Source: an uncultured Victivallales bacterium
Lineage (GTDB): Bacteria > Verrucomicrobiota > Lentisphaeria > Oligosphaerales > JAFGRS01
DNA length: 5,415 nt
Direction of reading: 5' to 3'
Assembly: GCA_903834675.1 (NCBI GenBank)
Contig: CAILKC010000315.1
Coordinates: 1-5,415, forward strand
Below are positions 1 to 5,415 of the stretch, piece after piece (the first letter of the stretch is position 1; every line of letters starts with the position of its first letter). A program made the position numbers and the translations under genes. A model generated the notes under the pieces. It saw only the letters and a list, made by a program, of their open reading frames with translations, was not told where the DNA came from and searched no databases.

Positions 1-170
1 CTGCGGGTCCTTGGCATCGCGGGCTCCAGGGACACAGGGGTCCTGCAAACGGCGGATACCGCGAACCAGGCCCCTGCGGGTCCTTGGCATCGCGGGCTCC
101 AGGGACACGGGAGATACCGCGAACCAGGCCCCTGCGGGTCCTTGGCATCGCGGGCTCCAGGAGACGGGGG
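1..170. repeat. 58-bp-period tandem repeat array, cut by the left edge
   Basis: Three identical copies of a 30-bp core, beginning CTGCGGGTCC and ending GGCTCCAGG, sit at 1-30, 74-103 and 132-161. Between cores a second shared block of 19 bp (starting GATACCGCG) occurs at 55-73 and 113-131, so the true unit is 58 bp. The first interval is 15 bp longer because of extra sequence around 37-54. The third copy degenerates just after its core (about 162-170), where the array ends. Each core holds an imperfect dyad: GTCCTTGG at 7-14 can pair with CCAGGGAC at 26-33 through one G-U pair, with an 11-nt loop; the same pairing recurs at 80-87/99-106. The array probably continues past position 1. No coding role is supported. 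Confidence 0.9.
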
Positions 171-478
171 CTAGTCGCCGAGGCGTTTCAGCAGCCAGCG
201 TTTGACGCTGATGGTCTGGCTCCGCGACTGGTCATTGCGGCCGACGATACGCACCGCCAACCGGTGTGCTCCTGCCGCCAAGGCCAGTTCGCCGCAGGCG
301 ACACGCTCGCCCTCGGCGTCGAGGCCATCGCAGTAGGCGTCGAAGGCTGAGCCTGAGTCTTGTCCATCCACGGGCTGGTGGGTGAGGGTCACGGTGTAGG
401 CCGCCACCGCCCGGCGGTTTGTAGTCGGCTGACGGCTGAGCCTCCTGGGCGGGACACGGCGATCGCCGCCGACTGGCC
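171..478 (-). pseudogene. Probable decayed C-terminal fragment of a carbohydrate-binding beta-sandwich protein
   Basis: A minus-strand frame is open from the hydrolase stop down to a TAG at 171-173. The only internal start is a GTG at 405-407, giving 78 residues, and no Shine-Dalgarno is suitably placed before it. The residues look like the end of a beta-sandwich domain: AYTVTLTH near the start, then FDAY, then a strand pair reading GELALAAGAHRLAVRIVGRN. From memory this pattern, with a sugar-domain-like FD-Y step and an 'L.L.AG.H.L.V.IVG.N' hairpin, is common in C-terminal modules of DUF2961/GH172-type and related planctomycete proteins. The frame preceding AYTVTLTH looks non-coding, whereas a neighbouring frame offers VSRLQTAG just before it. 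That suggests an indel plus loss of the front of the gene. It could instead be a small intact hypothetical gene of 78 residues. The family assignment is an inference. Confidence 0.42.
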
Positions 479-2842
479 TCAGCGCCAGGCCAGGGCGGTC
501 TGCAGTTCGAGGATGCGGCTAGCGATCATCCAGCGGAAGACATCGAAGGCGTCCGGGTCCCACATGCCGTCGTACTTATACTTAGTCTGAACCTCGATGG
601 CGTCCCGGATGAACTGCAGGTCGGCGGTGGCGGCCTGGGCGAGATCGTCGCGGCCGGCGGCTTTGGCGCGCTCGATCCAGCGTTCGAGGGTCGTGATGTA
701 GCGGCCATCGTCAATGCCTTCGCGGAAGGCTTCCCAGAGCGTGACCGGGAGGGGGCTGCCATCGTCGGCCGTGCGGACCATGAAATCCATGTAGCCGCCG
801 TCGAGGTTGTTCCACGGGTTGCCGCCGTCTGCTTTGTAGATCCAGGGGATAAGGGCACGGAAGCCAGAGCGCCAGAAGCCGAAGCCGTAGGTCATGCGGG
901 CGCCGGTGACGGGGGTGTGGTCGTTCTCGCCGCTGATATGATTCGGGTAACACCAGTACTCCACGCCGGGCCGCGCCTTCATGTCGGCCAGGATCGTCTC
1001 GCGGTCCGGATTGTAGGGTTGGCAGCACCAGATGTCGACGAACGGTCGCATGGGTTCAAAGAGTTCTTGCGCGGGGTCGGCGGTGACGTAGGTGCGGACG
1101 CCCGGGACCTTCTTGATGGCCTTGAGGACCTCGACCATGAAGGCGACCGAGTCGGCGGAGGTAGAGGGTTCGTCCACCGGGTAGTAGAGGAACTCCGGCC
1201 ACTGCCGCAGCTTCCGCTCTCCCTCGATGTGGGTGACCATGTCAGAGATCGTGTCGAAGAACTCCTGCGGCGGGGTCTCAACGCCTTGGATGTGTGACTT
1301 GAAGGACGTCTTGGCATACTTGCTGTAGGTGGCGAAGGTGTTGATGCTGACGGGCATCGGGCGGTCGAAGTGATACTTGCGGCAGAGGTCCATGACCTGT
1401 TCGAAGTCGTCGAAGTTGAAGTTCCACTTGCCGTCCTTCGGCGCCGGCGCCCAGAGGCCGAGGGTGATGCCGTTCATGCCGTGTTCGGACATATCGAGGT
1501 GTTCGAGGTCGGCGCGGCGGCGTTGCCACTCGCGGGAGAACGCATCGGGAGCGCGTCCCATGTCCACGTAGGGATGGTGGTAGTACAGGGCGTAGTTGAC
1601 GCTCTGGTCCTTTTCGAGGACGATTGGGAGAACGCGGAAGCGCACCCCGATGTCGTGGACCCTCTTGCCGGCCTCATAGACGGTGGCACGACCGGCATAG
1701 ACCTCGGCAGGCGTGTCCGGCGTGACGAAGACGGTGGCCCAGACGCGGAAGTTCTCGGCCTGGGTCAGGTCGACCGAGGCAGGCAGCGGCATGAGTACGT
1801 CGGGGGCGCGGTAGTAGACGCCTTCGCTCGAGTAGTTAGGCTTGACCCACATGTACTTCACGTAACGCACCTCGATGGCGGTGGCCGGAAGGCGTTTGCC
1901 GGTGCGCGACTCGAGGGCGGAGAACTCGATGCGGACGTCTTTCATATCGCGCAGCGGGTAGATGGTGAACTCGAGCGGTTCGTACTCGCCCCAGGCGGCG
2001 AAGGCGCGCGTTTCGGCGTCAATCTCTTGGCGGCGCGGCACGGTATTGGGCCAGATGCACGAGAGGTAGTTGCGGTGATAGAGCACGCAACCGCGTTCCT
2101 GCTCGGCGGGGGTGAAGGCGGGCAGCGGCGTCGTGTCAAGGTGCGGCTGGTGCTTCCAGGTCTCAAGGACGTTCTGGGGCAGCATGGTGATGTCCTGCTC
2201 GTAGCTTGCCAACTGGTCGGCGCGGGTGCGCTCCCAGTCGGCCGTCGGGACCAGGACCAGGGCGTTGACGAGCCACTTGCCGCGGGTGGTAAAGACGAAA
2301 TTCAGAAGGCCATCCGAGATCACGTCCAGGGTGACGGCGCGGGTCTCGTAGGGGCCGGGGAAGGTGGCATCGATCCGAGCCTGGCCGCAGGTCACGTGGG
2401 TGTCCCAGACGCGAGAGGCGTCGCCGCCTTGCGAACCGGCGGCGCCGATGACCATCCAGGCGCGGTACGTGCCGGCGGGGATAGCCACCCGCAGCGTCGC
2501 GCTGGTCTGGCTTTCGATATGATCCTGACTCAGGGCGTTGGTGTAGACTTTGGGACGGTCTTTGCGGCCACTGCTCTGGTTGAGCTTCGGCTCGGGGTCA
2601 ACCGGCGCATCGATGGCGGTAAGCGCGGGCTGGTCAACCCAGCCGAAGGCGGCGCCGTCCCGCCAGGCCGAATCGGGGGTGAGCGCGGTGAACCCCGCCG
2701 CGACGGGCGAGGTGGCGCTCCCGGCGTCCAGTTTGAGCACGGGCGCGCCCACGGCGGCGGCGAGCGCGGCGGTGGCCAGGAGCAGAACCGCGGCAACCCG
2801 GGGAAGGGCTCGCGACACGGTGGTGATCGGGGCAGGCCTCAT
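479..2842 (-). CDS. Secreted GH123/DUF4091-like glycoside hydrolase with N-terminal malectin-like domain
   Basis: The product is 787 residues, starting at ATG 2840-2842. A signal peptide (hydrophobic run about 15-31, ending VGA before P34) is followed by a malectin-like or jelly-roll module (about 35-205; opens LDAGSATSPVAAGF). Residues about 270-410 are the beta-sandwich that usually precedes a DUF4091 catalytic domain, with GEYEPLEFTIYPL as its signature. A TIM-barrel-like domain (about 415-700) carries YYPVDEPS with Asp557-Glu558. In characterised GH123 beta-N-acetylgalactosaminidases an Asp-Glu pair of this kind performs substrate-assisted hydrolysis. The C-terminal helix motif WEAFREGIDDGRY (703-715) is typical of this superfamily. 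The start is set by a strong GGGAGGA six bases upstream and an ATGA overlap with the preceding gene; an upstream GTG at 2951-2953 would add 37 residues with no signal-peptide character. The protein should act outside the cytoplasm. The substrate is unknown; N-acetylhexosaminidase activity is only a guess from GH123. Confidence 0.92.
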   Translation of the reverse strand: MRPAPITTVSRALPRVAAVLLLATAALAAAVGAPVLKLDAGSATSPVAAGFTALTPDSAWRDGAAFGWVDQPALTAIDAPVDPEPKLNQSSGRKDRPKVYTNALSQDHIESQTSATLRVAIPAGTYRAWMVIGAAGSQGGDASRVWDTHVTCGQARIDATFPGPYETRAVTLDVISDGLLNFVFTTRGKWLVNALVLVPTADWERTRADQLASYEQDITMLPQNVLETWKHQPHLDTTPLPAFTPAEQERGCVLYHRNYLSCIWPNTVPRRQEIDAETRAFAAWGEYEPLEFTIYPLRDMKDVRIEFSALESRTGKRLPATAIEVRYVKYMWVKPNYSSEGVYYRAPDVLMPLPASVDLTQAENFRVWATVFVTPDTPAEVYAGRATVYEAGKRVHDIGVRFRVLPIVLEKDQSVNYALYYHHPYVDMGRAPDAFSREWQRRRADLEHLDMSEHGMNGITLGLWAPAPKDGKWNFNFDDFEQVMDLCRKYHFDRPMPVSINTFATYSKYAKTSFKSHIQGVETPPQEFFDTISDMVTHIEGERKLRQWPEFLYYPVDEPSTSADSVAFMVEVLKAIKKVPGVRTYVTADPAQELFEPMRPFVDIWCCQPYNPDRETILADMKARPGVEYWCYPNHISGENDHTPVTGARMTYGFGFWRSGFRALIPWIYKADGGNPWNNLDGGYMDFMVRTADDGSPLPVTLWEAFREGIDDGRYITTLERWIERAKAAGRDDLAQAATADLQFIRDAIEVQTKYKYDGMWDPDAFDVFRWMIASRILELQTALAWR

Positions 2843-4167
2843 CGCATGTCCTCCCATGGGTTCAGGATCAAGCGGACCGGGACGGTCCGGCGGGCGAGTT
2901 CTTTGCCGTTCTGGCAGAGCGTCGCGTCGATTGTGTAGGCACCCGGCCGCCACACTTGCCAGTACAGGCGGATTCTGGCGACTTTGCCAGCGGGCGTGGT
3001 TTCGCCGGCGCCGACGCTGCGGCCCTGGCCATCGCTGGCGGTCCAGGCGAGCTTCAGCGGGTCTTTGGACGAGCCCAGAACGTTGATGGGCAACTCCAGT
3101 TCGGTGACCTCGTTTGGCGAGAAGTAGAGGACCGACTTCGTCGGCTTGCCGAGCAGGTCGACCGGTAGGTTCCCAAGCGTGGTCGAGCGCCGCTGTATGA
3201 GCCTGGCGCCGTCGAGCAGCCGGACGCTGAGAGTCTTGCCCTGGTCACCGGGCACGATGGTGAAGGGGAGGCTCAAGGTGCCGGTCTGAATGGCCAGCGC
3301 CGGGGCATCGAAGATCATGCGTTTCTGGCCGTCGATCTCGATCTCGGCCGCGGAGAGCTTTTCCTTGTCGCCCTCGACCACGAAGGTGCAGGCGTTGGCG
3401 CCGTACATGAGGTCGCCCAGGGCGAAGTCCTTGACGCCAAAGGGAATATTCAACTTCTCGATGCCGGTCAATTCGGCAAAGACGTTGGTCTCGTGAAAGC
3501 CGGAAACGGGGGTGCGCAGGGAGGTGAGATACTGCGGCTTCGTGCGTCGGCCGCGGGCCACGTGGACGTACCAGGGGCCACGGCACGACTGCACGGGCAG
3601 GTTGGCCAGCGGCAGCCGCAGTTCGAGGGTCCAGTCTTTGGCGCCGACGCGGGTCTTGACCTCGGCTTCGCTGTCGTAGCCCTTGTCCATTTTCGCGGCG
3701 CGCCCTGGCAGGTACCCATCCATAAGCGCGCCGGCCGGGTTGATGCAGAGCTGGACATAGCGGTCGACGCCCTGGGCACAGGGCAGGAGCATGAACTCGA
3801 TGTCGTCGTCCTGCCAGACGTCGCTGTCGCGTTGGGTGTGACTCATGCTCAGCCTGTTGGCGAGGGGCTCTTCGCAGAACACGCCGAGGTAGAGATTGGC
3901 GCTATCGGCCGTGAGCAGGGCCCGGGTGACGACGCGTTCGTCCGGCGGCGCCTCGGCGCCGCCGAGCAGCACGAAGCGATCGAGCACGGTCGCCGTTTTC
4001 CAGCACGCCTCATCGAGATTACCATCGATCACCGGCGCCTGAGCGGTGACTGCCAGGGCATAGCTCTCGACCGCGGCCGCCTGCCGTGGCAAGGCCCCGG
4101 GCAGCATGAGCACGCCGACGAGAAGCCACACGGCGCGCCGAAGCCGTGGCACCGAGCGCGGGGTCAT
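2839..4167 (-). CDS. Secreted CBM9-like carbohydrate-binding protein with C-terminal Ig-like domains
   Basis: The product is 442 residues from ATG 4165-4167. A basic N-terminus and hydrophobic segment (about 12-26) end at QAAA (29-32), a plausible signal peptidase I site. Residues about 40-245 look like a CBM9-like (DOMON/CBM9 fold) domain: APVIDGNLDEACW (44-56), the W118-QDDDIEFML strand typical of the family, and W179-TLELRLPLANL. No catalytic motif is seen. The remainder (about 250-442) forms two beta-rich Ig-like domains, the last closing with PGAYTIDATL and VRLILNPWEDMR. The likely role is glycan binding outside the cytoplasm in support of the adjacent hydrolase. An ATG 12 bases further upstream (4177-4179) is possible. 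The 4165 start is preferred because it makes an ATGA overlap with the preceding gene, as at the next junction, and has GGA seven bases upstream. In many relatives this module is fused to the catalytic chain; here it is a separate gene. Confidence 0.92.
   Translation of the reverse strand: MTPRSVPRLRRAVWLLVGVLMLPGALPRQAAAVESYALAVTAQAPVIDGNLDEACWKTATVLDRFVLLGGAEAPPDERVVTRALLTADSANLYLGVFCEEPLANRLSMSHTQRDSDVWQDDDIEFMLLPCAQGVDRYVQLCINPAGALMDGYLPGRAAKMDKGYDSEAEVKTRVGAKDWTLELRLPLANLPVQSCRGPWYVHVARGRRTKPQYLTSLRTPVSGFHETNVFAELTGIEKLNIPFGVKDFALGDLMYGANACTFVVEGDKEKLSAAEIEIDGQKRMIFDAPALAIQTGTLSLPFTIVPGDQGKTLSVRLLDGARLIQRRSTTLGNLPVDLLGKPTKSVLYFSPNEVTELELPINVLGSSKDPLKLAWTASDGQGRSVGAGETTPAGKVARIRLYWQVWRPGAYTIDATLCQNGKELARRTVPVRLILNPWEDMR
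2849..2855 (-). promoter_or_regulatory. Ribosome binding site of the GH123-like gene
   Basis: GGGAGGA lies inside the last codons of the upstream gene, six bases before ATG 2840-2842. It is the strongest Shine-Dalgarno in the window and fixes the hydrolase start in preference to the GTG at 2951-2953. The upstream TGA (2839-2841) overlaps this ATG as ATGA, so terminating ribosomes can restart here. Confidence 0.85.
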
Positions 4168-5117
4168 TCCTGTTTCCATGGTTCTGCCACCACTTTGAGT
4201 GCAACTGCTTTACGCTTGGCCTGGTCCTCGTCAAAGACCACGAGTTCGTAGTCGCCCGGCGCCAGGCTCAGCTCGGAGATATCGCAGGGGTACACCTGGT
4301 TACCGCGGCCGAGGGGTAGCATCTCGCGGCGGACCGCTGCGGTGGCGCCCTTGCCGCGGAGGGTGAACGGAATCCCGCGCTTGACCTGTTCGGGCGGGCC
4401 GACGACGGTCACGTTCAGCTTCACGGACGGCTGACCGGAATAGACCACGGGTGTGGTCGTGGTGAACTCGGTAATCTCGCAGGTCAGCGAACGAGTGAGG
4501 CGAAAGCCGCCGACGTGGACATCGATGACGTCCTTGTCCTTGTAGTTGCTCTCGCTGACCACGAAGCGCAGCCGTGAGACGGCGGCGGCGAGTTCCGGGC
4601 GGCCCTTGAGGATATCGGCGACCGGGATGGAGACGGTGGTCCAGGTGCCGGTTTCGGACAGGTCGAAGACGGGATTGTAGCCGGCCTTACCCTCGCCGAT
4701 TTCGAGAATGATCGGTTTGGCGGGCAGCTTGTTGCCGACGAACTGCACCTGCGCCACGAACTCGAAGGTATCCCAGGCGCTCCATACCGTCTCCCACTCT
4801 TTCGGGATGAATTGGGCGCGCGGCCAGCCGATGGGATACGCCTTTTCGCCGCTAAAGTGGTCGATGGCGAAGTGCAGCAGCATGACCTTGCCGCCGAACG
4901 GGCACTGCAGCTCGGAGGCCTGCGTCTGGCATTCCTCGACCGGCGACCAGTTGAGCGGATCGCACATGCGGTCGAGCCAGCGAATCTCGCGCGTGCCATC
5001 CTCGGTTGTGCGAGGCGTGGCCTGGCCGAATGCGGTTGGCGCGGCCGGGGCCAGCGCCAGGGTCGCGGTCATCCAGACGAGGGCGTAGCCCATGAAGCCA
5101 CTGATGTTCGTGCGCAT
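4164..5117 (-). CDS. Secreted two-domain beta-sandwich protein of unknown function (putative glycan-binding)
   Basis: The product is 317 residues from ATG 5115-5117, first gene of the operon. The N-terminus (hydrophobic 8-26, ending AFGQA at 29-33) is a signal peptide. Residues about 45-210 look like a galactose-binding-like jelly roll: VWSAWDTFEFVAQV (111-124) as an inner strand, TGTWTTVSIPVADIL (156-170), and DVHVGGFRL (199-207) as the final strand. This is the layout of CBM-like domains that bind sugars or serve as spacers. Cysteines at 52, 63 and 72 cluster near the front and may form disulfides. Residues about 213-317 form an Ig-like domain ending VALKVVAEPWKQE. I do not recognise a named family and see no catalytic motif. 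The start is chosen by GAGAGGTG just upstream; a TTG at 5154-5156 would add 13 residues without a binding site. Co-transcription with CBM9-like and GH123-like genes implies a role on the same glycan. Confidence 0.88.
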   Translation of the reverse strand: MRTNISGFMGYALVWMTATLALAPAAPTAFGQATPRTTEDGTREIRWLDRMCDPLNWSPVEECQTQASELQCPFGGKVMLLHFAIDHFSGEKAYPIGWPRAQFIPKEWETVWSAWDTFEFVAQVQFVGNKLPAKPIILEIGEGKAGYNPVFDLSETGTWTTVSIPVADILKGRPELAAAVSRLRFVVSESNYKDKDVIDVHVGGFRLTRSLTCEITEFTTTTPVVYSGQPSVKLNVTVVGPPEQVKRGIPFTLRGKGATAAVRREMLPLGRGNQVYPCDISELSLAPGDYELVVFDEDQAKRKAVALKVVAEPWKQE

Positions 5118-5120
5118 TAG

Positions 5121-5128
5121 CACCTCTC
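5121..5128 (-). promoter_or_regulatory. Ribosome binding site of the first operon gene
   Basis: GAGAGGTG precedes ATG 5115-5117, with the AGG core five bases from the start codon. It selects this ATG over the upstream in-frame TTG at 5154-5156, which lies within a GC-rich hairpin and has no binding site. Confidence 0.72.
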
Positions 5129-5140
5129 GGAGCAGTGTCC

Positions 5141-5193
5141 GGCCCCCGCGGGCCAACCGTGCAATGAGCAGAGCGACCTCGCAAGGTCCCTGC
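5141..5193 (-). promoter_or_regulatory. Structured 5' leader: two hairpins
   Basis: Between the predicted transcript start (about 5200) and the first ATG, two dyads can form. The first spans 5168-5193: outer stem GCAG (5168-5171) with CTGC (5190-5193), and inner stem GACCT (5175-5179) with AGGTC (5184-5188) around a 4-base loop. The second is at 5141-5154: a 5-bp GGCCC/GGGCC stem about 24 bases before the ATG. They may protect the mRNA 5' end or tune translation. No known riboswitch is recognised. Confidence 0.4.
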
Positions 5194-5206
5194 CGAATGG
5201 GTGAGA

Positions 5207-5235
5207 AGCCTAACCTCTCTCAGACCCGCGGTCAA
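5207..5235 (-). promoter_or_regulatory. Sigma-70-type promoter of the operon
   Basis: Read on the minus strand, TTGACC (5230-5235; 5 of 6 to TTGACA) is followed after exactly 17 bases by TAGGCT (5207-5212; keeps the T, A and final T of TATAAT). TTGAC-N17-TAGGCT is a common housekeeping promoter form in GC-rich bacteria. The transcript would start near 5200, leaving a leader of about 83 bases. No operator repeat is evident over the promoter. Confidence 0.68.
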
Positions 5236-5415
5236 GGGGGAAGAGGCGAGAAGCGGGGCAGGTCAGCTCCGTAGGGGTTTCTGTTTCGATCGTCTCCGCG
5301 TCCGGCGAGCAGAACGGGTCCCTTGACTCTTGGGGGAGACTTCCGGCGGGACGTGTCGCGAATGCCAGACGCCGCGGAGCGCTGAAAGCGCGGCCATTCC
5401 TCAGCCCAGGGCAGC
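5236..5415. other. Non-coding upstream region with imperfect dyad at the right edge
   Basis: No convincing gene is seen in either direction here. From 5360 to 5399 there is an imperfect hairpin: GAATG (5360-5364) pairs with CATTC (5395-5399) and GCCGCG (5371-5376) with CGCGGC (5389-5394), contiguous on the right side and with a 6-base bulge on the left. An alternative inner stem pairs GCGCT (5379-5383) with AGCGC (5387-5391). A further GCCC-A-GGGC follows just before the window edge. The block reminds me of dispersed non-coding repeats in GC-rich environmental genomes, but only one copy is visible here. Confidence 0.4.

Noticed and set aside
1..161. CRISPR array
   Set aside because: The 30-bp cores look repeat-like, but the intervening sequences share a 19-bp block and so are not unique spacers. 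There are no cas genes.
11..350. Plus-strand open frames across the tandem repeats
   Set aside because: They only translate the repeat unit in different phases and then run antisense to the fragment at 171-478; there is no binding site or domain.
457..468. Terminator at the 12-bp palindrome just after the hydrolase stop
   Set aside because: The palindrome CGGCGATCGCCG is perfect but leaves little or no loop and has no following T-run on the minus strand. It occurs once, so it does not look like a functional iterated motif either.
1370..2938. Long 522-residue open frame on the plus strand
   Set aside because: It is antisense to the GH123-like gene. GC-rich codon bias leaves the complementary frame open, its product is compositionally odd (rich in G, R and V) and matches no domain, while the minus frame carries clear family motifs.
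2843..2953. Longer N-terminus for the hydrolase from GTG 2951-2953
   Set aside because: The extra 37 residues are Arg/Pro-rich, would overlap the upstream gene by over 100 bases and would bury the signal peptide. The ATG at 2840-2842 has a strong binding site and an ATGA overlap.
3493..4251. 252-residue open frame on the plus strand
   Set aside because: It is antisense to the CBM9-like gene, with no signal peptide, no motif and no binding site; the minus-strand frame shows the CBM9-like motifs.

Overview
The window is about 64% GC, with strongly GC-biased third codon positions. It reads as part of a polysaccharide-utilisation region from an uncultured, GC-rich bacterium of the Planctomycetota / Armatimonadota / Lentisphaerota type. 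That placement rests on gene content: large secreted GH123/DUF4091-like proteins combined with CBM9-like modules, and non-coding repeats at the flanks. There is no rRNA, tRNA or housekeeping marker, so the phylum is an inference.

Layout. All convincing genes lie on the minus strand and are transcribed from right to left. At the right edge (about 5236-5415) is a non-coding stretch with a strong dyad. A good sigma-70-like promoter (-35 at 5230-5235, 17-bp spacer, -10 at 5207-5212) precedes a roughly 83-nt leader that can form hairpins. Three genes follow: a secreted beta-sandwich protein of unknown function (4164-5117), a secreted CBM9-like protein with C-terminal Ig-like domains (2839-4167), and a large secreted GH123/DUF4091-like glycoside hydrolase with an N-terminal malectin-like module (479-2842). 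Both junctions are ATGA stop/start overlaps, so the three products are probably translationally coupled and made together.

Downstream of the hydrolase (171-478) is what looks like the decayed C-terminal end of another carbohydrate-binding beta-sandwich protein. Beyond it, a 58-bp-period tandem repeat (1 to about 170) runs off the left edge.

Working model (inference): the operon exports a three-part glycan-processing set. The GH123-like protein cleaves an unknown glycan, possibly one containing N-acetylhexosamine, and the two smaller proteins supply binding or scaffolding domains that in many relatives are fused to the catalytic chain. The two accessory proteins appear to end in the same kind of Ig-like domain, closing on a Pro-Trp motif.
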